Of a DNA stretch of 64,000 nt, positions 1-9,246 are shown one piece after another. Source of the DNA: Flavobacterium sp. (GTDB lineage: Bacteria > Bacteroidota > Bacteroidia > Flavobacteriales > Flavobacteriaceae); NCBI RefSeq assembly GCF_027484705.1, contig NZ_JAIXSL010000004.1:1-64000 (forward strand), given 5' to 3'. Made by a program: the position numbers and the translations under genes. The notes beneath the pieces were generated by a model. It was not told the DNA's origin. It was given only the letters and a program-made list of their open reading frames with translations, and ran no database searches. Positions within the stretch are counted from its first letter, which is position 1. The number at the start of each line of letters is the position of its first letter.

Positions 1-3000
1 GTACAGTTGCAGTAGCGGTTAAAGTTAGTAACGGTGATACTTCACATATTGTCAGGTTACCACCGGAAACCGGAGCTGCCGGAGCTGCGTTTATTGTTAA
101 TGTTACTGGTGTTCTGGTCAATGAAGCACAACCATTTCCGGCTTGCGCATAATAAGTAACGGTTCCAGTCGTATTTAAAGTTGGTGAAGCCACAGTAGTG
201 CCACCAGTCGCAGCGGTATACCAAGCGATGGTTTGTCCTACTGGAACACTCGCTGTCGCGGTCAAAGTCTGAATCGGTGATTGTTCACATTGCGTAATGT
301 TACCTCCAGAAACCGGAGCCGCCGGAGCCGCATTGATGGTTAAAACCACCGCCGTTCTCGAATAAGAAGGGCAGGTGCCATCGTTTGATTCCCCATAATA
401 AGTAATGGTTCCAGTAGTGTTTAAAGTCGGAATAGTCACAGCAGTTCCGAGCGTTGGTGTCGTATACCAAGTTACATTTTGTCCCGGAAGCGGCGTGATG
501 GCTGAAACGGCATTCAAGGTTTGTATTGGCGATTGCTCACATTGCGTGATATTACCATTCAAAGCCGGTGCGAACGGAGCCTGATTGATGGTTAAGGTCA
601 CAGCCGTTCTGGTCAAAGCCGGACAACCGTTTCCAGCTTCAGCGTAATAAGTAACGGTTCCGGTCGAATTCAATGTAGGTGAAGCAACAGTAGCGCCGCC
701 AGTAGCCGCATTATACCAAGTGATCGTTTCCCCAACAGGTACGGTTGCTGTAGCGGTTAAAGTTTGTATCGGTGATATTTCACATTGTGTGATATTACCA
801 CCGGAAACCGGAGCTGCCGGCGCCGCATCGATGGTTAAAGTCACAGCAGTTCTGGTCAGTGAAACACAAGTTCCATCATTGGCTTCTGCGTAATAAGTAA
901 TGGTTCCTGTTGTATTCAATGTAGGCGAAGCAACAGTAGCACCGCCAGTAGCAGCAGTATACCAAGTGATGGTTTGTCCAACAGGCACGGTTGCAGTAGC
1001 AGTTAAAGTTTGAATCGGCGATTGTTCGCATTGCGTAATATTCCCACCGGAAACCGGAGCTGCCGGCGCTGCATTGATGGTTAAAGTCACTGCGGTTCTG
1101 GTCAAAGAAGGACAACCATTTCCAGCTTCCACAAAATAAATAATTGTTCCTGTAGTATTTAAAGTGGGTGAAGCGACCGTAGTTCCGCCTATAGCAGCAG
1201 TATACCAAGTGATGGTTTCTCCGACAGGTACAGTAGCAGTAGCTGTTAAAGTTTGTATCGGTGATATTTCACATTGTGTGATATTACCGCCGGAAACAGG
1301 AGCTGCCGGTGCCGTATCTATGGTTAAGGTCACAGCGGTTCTGGTCAGTGAAGTACAAGTTCCATCATTGGCTTCTGCGTAATAAGTAATGGTTCCTGTT
1401 GTATTCAATGTAGGCGAAGCAACAGTAGCGCCGCCAGTAGCAGCATTATACCAAGTGATGGTTTGTCCGACGGGCACAGTAGCTGCAGCGGTTAAAGTTT
1501 GAATCGGCGATTGTTCACATTGGGTGATATTGCCACCGGAAACCGGAGCTGTCGGAGCTGCATCGATGGTTAAAGTAACCGGAGTTCTGTTGAATGAACT
1601 ACAAGTTCCATCATTGGCTTCCGCATAATAAGTAATGGTTCCGGTTGCATTTAATGTCGGAGTGACTACCGTATTTCCAGCACTAGCAGCATCATACCAA
1701 ATCACTGTTTCTCCAACAGGCACCGTTGCTGTTGCGGTCAAAGTTTGAATCGGAGATTGTTCGCATTGCTTAATATTACCTCCAGAAATTGGTGCCGCTG
1801 CAGGAACAGGATTGATTGTTAAGATCACTGCGGTTCTGGTTAAAGACGGACAACCGTTATTGGCTTCTGCATAATAAGTGGTGGTTCCGGTTGTGCTTAT
1901 GGTTGGCGATGCCACTGCAGTTCCACCAGTAGCAACAGTATACCAGTCGATGGTTTGCCCCACAGGTACAGTTGCCGTAGCGGTTAAAGTCTGAATCGGA
2001 GATTGTTCGCATTGTGTAATATTACCGCCGGAAACCGGAGCCGTAGGTGCGGCATCGATGGTCAATACAACAGCAGTTCGCGTCAATGAGGCACAAGTTC
2101 CATCATTGGCTTCCGCATAATAAGTAATGGTTCCTGTAGTATTTAATGTTGGCGAAGCAACACTAGCGCCACCAGTTGTGGCATTATACCAAGTAATGGT
2201 TTGTCCAACAGGTACGGTTGCCGTAGCGGTTAAAGTCTGAATCGGTGATTGCTCACATTGTGTAATATTTCCGCCAGAAACCGGAGCTACCGGAGCCGCA
2301 TCAATAGTTAATATTACTGCAGTTCTGGTCAACGACGGACAACCATTTCCAGCTTCCGCATAATAAGTAATCGTTCCAGTTGAATTCAAAGTAGGTGAAG
2401 CAACAGTAGCACCACCAGTAGCGGCATTATACCAAGCGATGGTTTGTCCGACCGGAACGCTGGCTGTAGCGGTTAAAGTTTGAATCGGTGATTGTTCACA
2501 TTGGGTGATATTGCCACCGGAAACAGGAGCATTCGGCTCTGCATTAATGGTCAATACAACGGCGGTTCTTGTTAGTGAAGCACAAGTTCCATCACTGGCT
2601 TCTGCGTAATAAGTGATGGTTCCTGTAGTATTTAAAGTGGGCGAAGCAACAACACTTCCAGCGGTAGTGGCATCATACCAAGTGATGGTTTGCCCCACAG
2701 GGACGCTTGCGGTAGCGGTTAAAGTTTGTATTGGTGATTGTTCACATTGGGTGATGTTACCTCCAGAAACCGGAGCTGTCGGAGCCGTATCGATGGTTAA
2801 TGTAACTCCAGTTCTGCTGAATGAACTGCAAGTCCCATCATTGGCTTCACCATAATAAGTAATGGTTCCGGTAGTATTTAAAGTTGGCGAAGCAACCGTT
2901 GCACCTCCGGTAGCGGCATTATACCAAATAACCGTTTGCCCAACCGGAACCGTAGCGGCAGCCGTTAAAGTTTGTATCGGTGATTGTTCACATTGCGTAA

Positions 3001-5230
3001 TGTTACCAGCAGAAATTGGTGCAGCCGCAGGAACAGGATTGATCGTTAAGATCACTGCAGTTCTCGTTAGCGACGGACAACCATTATTAGCTTCTGCATA
3101 ATGCGTGATGGTTCCTGTAGTATTCAAAGTTGGGGAAGCAACAACACTTCCAGCGGTAGCGGCATCATACCAAGTAATCGTTTGTCCAGCCGGAACCGTA
3201 GCGGTAGCCGTTAAAGTTTGTATCGGCGATTGTTCACATTGCGTAATATTTCCGCCAGAAACCGGAGCGGCAGCAGGAACAGAATTAATCGTTAAGGTTA
3301 CGGCTGTTCTCGTTAGGGAAGGACAACCGTTGTCGGCTTCAGCATAATAAGTAACCGTGCCGGTAGTATTTAAGGTAGGCGAAGCTACGGTCGCACCACC
3401 GCTCGCGGCAGTATACCAAATCACTGTTTGTCCAACAGGCACTGTGGCAGTTGCTGTTAAAGTCTGAATCGGAGACATTTCACATTGGGTGATGTTGCCA
3501 CCCGAAACCGGAGCTGCAGGAGCCACATCAATCGTTAGTGTGACTGCCGTTCTGGTCGGTGATTGACAGCCATTTCCAGCTTCTGCGTAATAAGTAATTG
3601 TTCCGGTTGCATTCAAAGTTGGGGAAGCCACCGTAGCGCCACCCGTAGCAGCATTATACCAAGCGATGGTTTGTCCAACGGGTACGGTTGCTGTAGCGGT
3701 TAAAGTCTGAATCGGTGATTGTTCACATTGTGTAATATTCCCACCAGAAACCGGAGCCGCCGGAGCCGTATTGATGGTAAGCGTCACAGGTGTTCTGGTT
3801 GTAGAATTGCAGCTTCCATTATTAGCTTCTGCGTAATAAATAATTGTTCCTGTAGCATTCAAAGTTGGGGAAGCCACTGTAGCGCCACCCGAAGCAGCAT
3901 TATACCAAGTGATCGTTTGTCCAACGGGTACAGTTGCCGTAGCCGTTAAAGTCTGAATCGGTGATTGTTCACATTGTGTAATGTTACCACCTGAAACCGG
4001 AGCACCCGGAGCAGTATTTATGGTCAATATGACAGCGGTTCTGGTCAATGAAGCACAACCATTCCCCGCTTCTGCATAATAAGTAATTGTTCCTGTCGAA
4101 TTCAAAGTTGGGGAAGCCACCGTAGCCCCACCCGAAGCGGCATTATACCAAGCGATGGTTTGCCCAACGGGTACCGTTGCGGTTGCGGTTAAAGTTTGTA
4201 TAGGAGATTGTTCACATTGTGTAATGTTACCCCCAGAAACCGGAGCCGTCGGAGCTGCATTGATGGTTAAAGTCACAGCAGTTCTGGTCAAAGACGCACA
4301 ACCATTACCGGCTTCAGCGTAATAAATTACAGTCCCTGTAGCATTCAAAGTTGGGGAAGCCACCGTAGCGCCACCCGTAGCGGCATTATACCAGGTTATG
4401 GTTTGTCCAACAGGTACAGTTGCAGTAGCGGTTAAAGTCTGAATCGGTGATTGTTCGCATTGTGTAATGTTACCTCCAGAAACCGGAGCTGTGGGAGCCG
4501 CGTTAATGGTTAATACAACAGCAGTTCTGGTCAAAGATGCGCAACCATTTCCAGCTTCTGCGTAATAGGTTAATGTCCCAGTCGAATTCAATGTAGGTGA
4601 AGCAACTGTAGCGCCACCCGTAGCGGCATTATACCAAGTGATGGTTTGTGCCACAGGTACAGTAGCTGTCGCGGTTAAAGTCTGAATCGGTGATTGTTCA
4701 CATTGCGTAATGTTACCTCCAGAAACCGGAGCCGCCGGAGCCGCATTGATGGTTAAAGTCACAGCAGTTCTGGTCAATGATGGACAACCATTCCCTGCTT
4801 CTGCGTAATAAGTTACAGTCCCGGTCGAATTTAAAGTGGGCGATGCAACAGTGGCGCCACCAGTAGTGGCGTTATACCAAGTGATGGTTTGTCCAACTGG
4901 TACGGTGGCTGTTGCCGTTAAAGTCTGAATCGGTGATTGTTCACATTGCGTGACATTACCCCCAGAAACTGGAGCTACTGGAGCTCCATTAATCGTTAAA
5001 GTGACAGCTGTTCTGGTGGCCGAATTACAACTTCCATTATTGGTTTCGGCATAATAAGTAACGGTTCCAATAGCGTTTAATGTAGGTGAAGCTACTACAG
5101 CACCACCCGAAGCAGCGTTATACCAAGTGATGGTTTCCCCTGCAAGTACCGTTGCCGTAGCGGTCAAAGTCTGGATTGGCGATTGCACACATTGGGTGAT
5201 ATTACCACCCGAAACAGGAGCAGCAGGTGT
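1..5230 (-). repeat. Tandem ~243-246 bp coding repeats, about 22 copies
   Basis: The segment with consensus gattgttcacattg recurs about every 243-246 bases (for example near 286, 529, 1020, 1508, 2000, 2245, 2737, 3226, 3718, 3964, 4450 and 5181). Units differ by scattered substitutions, and two alternating subtypes exist: one encodes NGCPSLTRTA and the other NDGTCVSLTRTA. All units stay in one reading frame, so this is a protein-domain array rather than a non-coding satellite. Near-identity of neighbours suggests recent expansion or gene conversion, so copy number is a likely assembly hazard. Confidence 0.9.
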
Positions 5231-6382
5231 CGCCAACAGTGGTCCTAAAGTAAAATTGGAAGCCGGAGAAGTACATCCCACAGCATTTTTAGCAATGATA
5301 TTATGAGAAGTCCCAGCTGTCAATCCGCTGTAGGTTAGCGTTCCGCTGAAAAGACCACCATCAAAATTATAAGTTTCTCCCGCAACTGGAGTAATCGCTA
5401 CAGATCCTGTCGAGGTAGCACAAGTTGGGTTGGTTGGTGTTATGCTAGGTGCCAACGGACTGGTCGCAAGGGTACAAGCGGTGGTAAAACAAAATGTTGT
5501 ACCCGCAGTAAAGCAAGAGCCTACTGGTCCGGATGGTGTTACATAAATGTCAACACGGTCACCCGGTGATAATCCTGATTTGGTATAATTGGTAGCAACT
5601 CCAAAACCACCAAACTGGAACGGTCCACCATTGACGGTATATACAATGGTATAAGTTGAAGCTCCGGAAACGCCGGGCCAAGTGAATATAATTTGATTGA
5701 AAGTAGTAGCGCCACAAGTAATAGTTGGAGACAATAAAGGATCGATGGTAACATTCTGGATTACCGTACATCCTCCCAAATTCCTATATAAAATTCTGGC
5801 GACTCCACCTGAAACACCTGTTACTAAACCAAAACTATCTACTGTTGCTATGCCCGGATCCAGAGATTCCCATGGCAATGTGGCATTAGGGAAATTCGAT
5901 CCTGCCAATTGAAGTGTTCCAGCTGCACAAGTTTTGAATAATCCGCTCGGAGAAGTGATGGTCGGAAATGTAGATACGTAAACATTGGCGGAAAAAATAT
6001 TACCTAAGTTATCCGTGTACTGAATGGTTGTAACCCCGAAAGCAACAGCGGTTACTAAACCTGCATTGTCAATAGTAGCAACAGCCGTAGCAGATGACAC
6101 CCACGGATTTACTGCTGCCGGTGTTCCAGGGCCGGTTAATTGAGTAGTATTTGGTCCGGGCAAACAGATACTAAAATTCCCAGTAATGGCTGCGCTAGGT
6201 GCCAAACTTGAGCGCGCTTCAGATTTTGTATCGGCATTATCGGATATTAAACGATGTTTTGAAACAGAAGCTGCTGATTTTTCTTTCAACGCTACAGTGC
6301 TTTGTTGTGCGAACAAATTACTGGTCAGCAAGAAAAAGGCGAGTAAGATTTTTATATTCAATTTGTGGGCAATAATTTTCAT
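1..6382 (-). CDS. Giant secreted tandem Ig-like repeat protein (adhesin-like), C-terminus outside window
   Basis: The frame is open from an ATG at 6382 to the left edge, giving 2,127 codons with no stop, so the C-terminus is missing. Residues 1-26 form a signal peptide (hydrophobic KILLAFFLLTSNLFAQ). The next ~270 residues contain two BIG2-like Ig modules (motifs ATIDNAGLVTAV and ATVDSFGLVTGV). An FN3/Ig-like stretch follows, and then about 22 tandem modules of ~81 residues. Each module has the pattern PVSGGNITQCEQSPIQTLTA, TITWYNAATGGA, TVTYYAEAGNGC, TRTAVTLTIN. Two conserved cysteines per module suggest one disulfide each. Such proteins in flavobacteria are usually exported by the type IX system and attached to the surface; that is inferred here because the C-terminal sorting domain is not visible. 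A terminator isolates it from the upstream gene. Function is probably adhesion or matrix; no catalytic domain is seen. Confidence 0.85.
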   Translation of the reverse strand, partial: MKIIAHKLNIKILLAFFLLTSNLFAQQSTVALKEKSAASVSKHRLISDNADTKSEARSSLAPSAAITGNFSICLPGPNTTQLTGPGTPAAVNPWVSSATAVATIDNAGLVTAVAFGVTTIQYTDNLGNIFSANVYVSTFPTITSPSGLFKTCAAGTLQLAGSNFPNATLPWESLDPGIATVDSFGLVTGVSGGVARILYRNLGGCTVIQNVTIDPLLSPTITCGATTFNQIIFTWPGVSGASTYTIVYTVNGGPFQFGGFGVATNYTKSGLSPGDRVDIYVTPSGPVGSCFTAGTTFCFTTACTLATSPLAPSITPTNPTCATSTGSVAITPVAGETYNFDGGLFSGTLTYSGLTAGTSHNIIAKNAVGCTSPASNFTLGPLLATPAAPVSGGNITQCVQSPIQTLTATATVLAGETITWYNAASGGAVVASPTLNAIGTVTYYAETNNGSCNSATRTAVTLTINGAPVAPVSGGNVTQCEQSPIQTLTATATVPVGQTITWYNATTGGATVASPTLNSTGTVTYYAEAGNGCPSLTRTAVTLTINAAPAAPVSGGNITQCEQSPIQTLTATATVPVAQTITWYNAATGGATVASPTLNSTGTLTYYAEAGNGCASLTRTAVVLTINAAPTAPVSGGNITQCEQSPIQTLTATATVPVGQTITWYNAATGGATVASPTLNATGTVIYYAEAGNGCASLTRTAVTLTINAAPTAPVSGGNITQCEQSPIQTLTATATVPVGQTIAWYNAASGGATVASPTLNSTGTITYYAEAGNGCASLTRTAVILTINTAPGAPVSGGNITQCEQSPIQTLTATATVPVGQTITWYNAASGGATVASPTLNATGTIIYYAEANNGSCNSTTRTPVTLTINTAPAAPVSGGNITQCEQSPIQTLTATATVPVGQTIAWYNAATGGATVASPTLNATGTITYYAEAGNGCQSPTRTAVTLTIDVAPAAPVSGGNITQCEMSPIQTLTATATVPVGQTVIWYTAASGGATVASPTLNTTGTVTYYAEADNGCPSLTRTAVTLTINSVPAAAPVSGGNITQCEQSPIQTLTATATVPAGQTITWYDAATAGSVVASPTLNTTGTITHYAEANNGCPSLTRTAVILTINPVPAAAPISAGNITQCEQSPIQTLTAAATVPVGQTVIWYNAATGGATVASPTLNTTGTITYYGEANDGTCSSFSRTGVTLTIDTAPTAPVSGGNITQCEQSPIQTLTATASVPVGQTITWYDATTAGSVVASPTLNTTGTITYYAEASDGTCASLTRTAVVLTINAEPNAPVSGGNITQCEQSPIQTLTATASVPVGQTIAWYNAATGGATVASPTLNSTGTITYYAEAGNGCPSLTRTAVILTIDAAPVAPVSGGNITQCEQSPIQTLTATATVPVGQTITWYNATTGGASVASPTLNTTGTITYYAEANDGTCASLTRTAVVLTIDAAPTAPVSGGNITQCEQSPIQTLTATATVPVGQTIDWYTVATGGTAVASPTISTTGTTTYYAEANNGCPSLTRTAVILTINPVPAAAPISGGNIKQCEQSPIQTLTATATVPVGETVIWYDAASAGNTVVTPTLNATGTITYYAEANDGTCSSFNRTPVTLTIDAAPTAPVSGGNITQCEQSPIQTLTAAATVPVGQTITWYNAATGGATVASPTLNTTGTITYYAEANDGTCTSLTRTAVTLTIDTAPAAPVSGGNITQCEISPIQTLTATATVPVGETITWYTAAIGGTTVASPTLNTTGTIIYFVEAGNGCPSLTRTAVTLTINAAPAAPVSGGNITQCEQSPIQTLTATATVPVGQTITWYTAATGGATVASPTLNTTGTITYYAEANDGTCVSLTRTAVTLTIDAAPAAPVSGGNITQCEISPIQTLTATATVPVGETITWYNAATGGATVASPTLNSTGTVTYYAEAGNGCPALTRTAVTLTINQAPFAPALNGNITQCEQSPIQTLNAVSAITPLPGQNVTWYTTPTLGTAVTIPTLNTTGTITYYGESNDGTCPSYSRTAVVLTINAAPAAPVSGGNITQCEQSPIQTLTATASVPVGQTIAWYTAATGGTTVASPTLNTTGTVTYYAQAGNGCASLTRTPVTLTINAAPAAPVSGGNLTICEVSPLLTLTATATV

Positions 6383-6755
6383 AATATTTATAGATACTTC
6401 TTTTTATAAAAGAGCCATGCAACGACATTAATTCAATGGACATTCAGTTTGAAAAACCACGACTGATTATTCCAAAAATACCGGGATTAAAAACTTAATT
6501 TTCAGTCGGTATAGACAACCTTTTGAAACGTTCAATTTTAATTTTTCCGATTCAAAATTAAATTATTTTCATTATAAACCAACGGAACAAAAAGATAAAT
6601 TTAAAATAAATGTTAATTTTATTTTTTAGCTGTGTTTTTTTTTATAGGCAAGGCATAGAAAAACGCTTAGTTTAAAGTGTAATGCATTGATTTTCACATT
6701 GCAATGCCGCCATGTTAAGGTTGCATTAAATTGATGTGTTTTCTGTTAACGGCAT
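6383..6755. other. Intergenic region upstream of the giant repeat protein
   Basis: About 370 bases with no convincing gene. The stretch is AT-rich (6540-6660 especially) and must hold the promoter of the 6382 gene. I cannot point to a clear -33/-7 pair. Short frames here overlap the 5' end of the repeat gene on the wrong strand and look spurious. Confidence 0.5.
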
Positions 6756-6791
6756 AAAAAAAGTCCGAAAACTTAACGCTTTCGGACTTTT
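6756..6791 (-). terminator. Rho-independent terminator after the PUR-family gene
   Basis: Perfect inverted repeat AAAGTCCGAAA (6760-6770) and TTTCGGACTTT (6780-6790) with a 9-base loop. On the minus strand it is followed by a U-run. It lies 23 bases past the stop at 6814. Confidence 0.85.
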
Positions 6792-6813
6792 CATATCGTT
6801 CTGAATTTAATAA

Positions 6814-7191
6814 TCAAATATCGTCAAAATCGATATCGGTAAAGCTGTTGGCCTTTGGTAATGCTTCTTCTGTTTTTTCTGTTGAATATTCTTTCTTGAA
6901 ATCTTTTTGGTGGCGTTCAGAAATCACTTCCTCGCCTTTATGGTTAAGCACGTAAGAAGTCATGTCCTCTAATATCTCTGTAAAAGCAGCGAAATCTTCC
7001 TTATACAAATAAATCTTGTGTTTTTTGAAATGAAACGATCCGTCTTCTTCGGTAAATTTTTTACTTTCTGTAATCGTAATGTAGTAATCATCAGCTTTTG
7101 TGGCTCTTACATCAAAGAAATACGTTCTTCTTCCGGCTCTTAAAACTTTAGAAAAAATCTCTTCTTTTTCTAACATATCATGTTCTCTCAT
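6814..7191 (-). CDS. PUR-family (DUF3276) DNA/RNA-binding protein
   Basis: A 125-residue protein beginning MREHDMLEKEEIFSKVLRAG, typical of the small PUR-alpha-like DUF3276 family that is almost universal in Bacteroidota. The PUR fold binds single-stranded nucleic acid. Conserved features are RTYFFDVR, the DDYYITITESKK strand and a short acidic C-terminal tail (SFTDIDFDDI). The frame extends to an upstream ATG at 7287. I chose 7191 because the family starts at MRE(N/H)DMLEKEE and the extra 32 residues are not family-like. It lies 99 bases downstream of the ABC exporter gene on the same strand, so the two may be cotranscribed. The exact cellular role is not known from sequence. Confidence 0.88.
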   Translation of the reverse strand: MREHDMLEKEEIFSKVLRAGRRTYFFDVRATKADDYYITITESKKFTEEDGSFHFKKHKIYLYKEDFAAFTEILEDMTSYVLNHKGEEVISERHQKDFKKEYSTEKTEEALPKANSFTDIDFDDI

Positions 7192-7290
7192 AATCCTAGA
7201 ATCAATTAGTTTGGTAATAATTTCATTTGCTTCGCCGATTCGACTAACGCTCGTGTCAAAAATGGTAAAAAATGTATTACAAAACAAAAA

Positions 7291-9051
7291 TTATGACAAT
7301 TCTTTTTCCGAAAGTTGTTTCAGATAGAGTTCCGCATAATAGCCTTTTTCGTTTATTAATTGATTATGAGAACCTTGTTGTATAATTTTTCCCTCATCGA
7401 GAATAATGATCTGATCCGCATTTTTCGCAGACGAAACGCGGTGGCTCACAATGATCGTGGTTTTGTCTTTGCAGAAAGTCAATAGGTTATTCAGGATGGC
7501 CTCTTCGGTCTCAGTATCCACGGCCGATAAGCAATCATCGAGCAACAAAATCGGAGCATTTTTGATGATGGCGCGCGCAATGGAAACGCGTTGTTTTTGT
7601 CCGCCTGAAATCGTAATGCCACGCTCGCCAAGAACGGTTTCGTATTCCTTATTGAAGCCCATGATGTTCGCATGCACCACGGCTTTTTTAGCGGCTTCCT
7701 GAACTTCTTCATCCGAAGCGGTTTCCTTTCCAAATTTGATATTGTTCTTGATCGAATCCGAAAACAGAAAAGCGTCCTGCGGCACAATCCCAATGCTGTT
7801 TCTGAGATCGTAAAGATTAACCTGGCTGATTGCTTTACCGTCGACGAGAATTTCGCCTTCGGTTGCATCGTAAAGTCTGCTGATTAAAGACAATATGCTC
7901 GATTTTCCCGAGCCGGTTTTTCCCAGAATCGCCAGAGTTTCCCCTTTTTTGATCGAAAAACTGATGTGGTCCAACGCGCGGATAAGCGTGTCATCATAAA
8001 CGAAACTTACGTCTTTAAATTCGATGGAACCTTCAATATTGGAATGTTCAGGTTGGTTGTTTTGAATATCCGGCTGGATTTTGAGAAACTCATTAATCCT
8101 TTTCTGAGAAGCTTCAGCCTCTTGCACCATCGATGAAACCCAACCCAACGAAGCTACCGGCCAAGTGAGCATATTGATATACAAAATAAACTCAGCAATC
8201 GTTCCGATACTTTTGATGCTACCGTTGATATACATCATGCCGCCGAAATAAATCACGACAAGGTTGCTCACGCCAATCAAGGCCAACATCAGCGGCCCGA
8301 ACAACGATTGCACTTTGGCCAGGTGCAGGCTTTTGGTTTTGCTTTCTTCCGACAAATCGACGAGATTGTTTTGGTATTGGTTTTCTAATGAATAGGCTTT
8401 AATCACGCGGATTCCCGAAAATACTTCCTGCGTGAAACTCGACACTTTAGAAAGGTATTGTTGGAAAATCGTACTGCGCGTATTGATTTCGGAGCTTAAT
8501 TTAAAAATTGCATACGACAATATCGGCAATGGTAGCAGCGAATATAAAGTCAGTCGCGGCGAAACATTATACATATATACAATCACAATCGCGAAACGGA
8601 TGAAAGTATTGATTGTATACATCACCGCCGGCCCAACATACATGCGCACTTTGCCGACATCTTCGCTGATTCGGTTCATCAAATCACCGGTGCGGTTCTG
8701 TTTGTAGAAATTTTGCGAGAGGTTTTCGTATTGGCGGAAGACTTCATTCTTCAAATCGAATTCTATGTGGCGCGACATGACGATTAAAGTTTGCCGCATC
8801 AGAAAAGTCAGAAATCCGGCGATGATGGTCGTGGCGATAATGAGTAAAATGTTGTGAATCAATTCCTTTTGGATGATCGAAGAATCGACGGAAGTTTGTT
8901 TCGAAAAATCCTCGATTGCCTTGAACGATTTGCTGATCAGTTTTGGCGTGAATAACGAGAAAATCTGAGCCACGATTGTGGTGATAATTCCTATTAAAAA
9001 ACTGTATTTGTATTTGACGAAATATTTATTTAAATATTGTAGTTCTTTCAT
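7291..9051 (-). CDS. ABC transporter, fused membrane and ATPase domains (MsbA/multidrug exporter type)
   Basis: 586 residues: a six-helix type I exporter membrane domain (about 15-310) followed by a nucleotide-binding domain. Visible motifs are Walker A GKTGSGKSS, signature ISGGQKQRVSIARAI, Walker B ILLLDDCLSAVD and the switch histidine in IIVSHR. The aspartate after Walker B is followed by C rather than the usual E (LLDDCLSAVD), so the catalytic carboxylate is replaced. This is seen in degenerate sites of heterodimeric exporters and may mean it pairs with another half-transporter. It would act as a dimer in the inner membrane to move lipids or hydrophobic compounds out. Substrate cannot be read from sequence. 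Confidence 0.88.
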   Translation of the reverse strand: MKELQYLNKYFVKYKYSFLIGIITTIVAQIFSLFTPKLISKSFKAIEDFSKQTSVDSSIIQKELIHNILLIIATTIIAGFLTFLMRQTLIVMSRHIEFDLKNEVFRQYENLSQNFYKQNRTGDLMNRISEDVGKVRMYVGPAVMYTINTFIRFAIVIVYMYNVSPRLTLYSLLPLPILSYAIFKLSSEINTRSTIFQQYLSKVSSFTQEVFSGIRVIKAYSLENQYQNNLVDLSEESKTKSLHLAKVQSLFGPLMLALIGVSNLVVIYFGGMMYINGSIKSIGTIAEFILYINMLTWPVASLGWVSSMVQEAEASQKRINEFLKIQPDIQNNQPEHSNIEGSIEFKDVSFVYDDTLIRALDHISFSIKKGETLAILGKTGSGKSSILSLISRLYDATEGEILVDGKAISQVNLYDLRNSIGIVPQDAFLFSDSIKNNIKFGKETASDEEVQEAAKKAVVHANIMGFNKEYETVLGERGITISGGQKQRVSIARAIIKNAPILLLDDCLSAVDTETEEAILNNLLTFCKDKTTIIVSHRVSSAKNADQIIILDEGKIIQQGSHNQLINEKGYYAELYLKQLSEKELS

Positions 9052-9197
9052 CTTATTGTGAGAATATAAAAATATTATTCGGTTGTTCTGTTAAAATTAA
9101 ATCATTATTGGTAATTGAATAAAATCCTGCATATTGAAAATATTTTAGTAAATCAACAATTAAAGCCAAATATATTATGATATTTTGATTTTAATAA

Positions 9198-9205
9198 TAA
9201 ATTTG
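9198..9205 (+). promoter_or_regulatory. Candidate -7 box of the leucine dehydrogenase promoter
   Basis: TAAATTTG fits the Bacteroidota TAnnTTTG box and lies 41 bases before the ATG at 9247. No well-spaced TTTG -33 element is obvious, so the call is weak. Confidence 0.35.
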
Positions 9206-9246
9206 CATAGCATTTTTGATAATCCCCGAATAGCAAACTCAAAATT

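Noticed and set aside
1164..3347. Plus-strand frames of 72-80 residues (MVPVVFKVGEATT...) repeating through the region
   Set aside because: They are antisense shadows of the repeat-protein gene and end within each repeat unit.
1..5230. Regular repeats reminiscent of a CRISPR array or satellite
   Set aside because: The period is ~243 bases, there are no unique spacers, and every unit stays in one minus-strand coding frame with Ig-like protein sequence.
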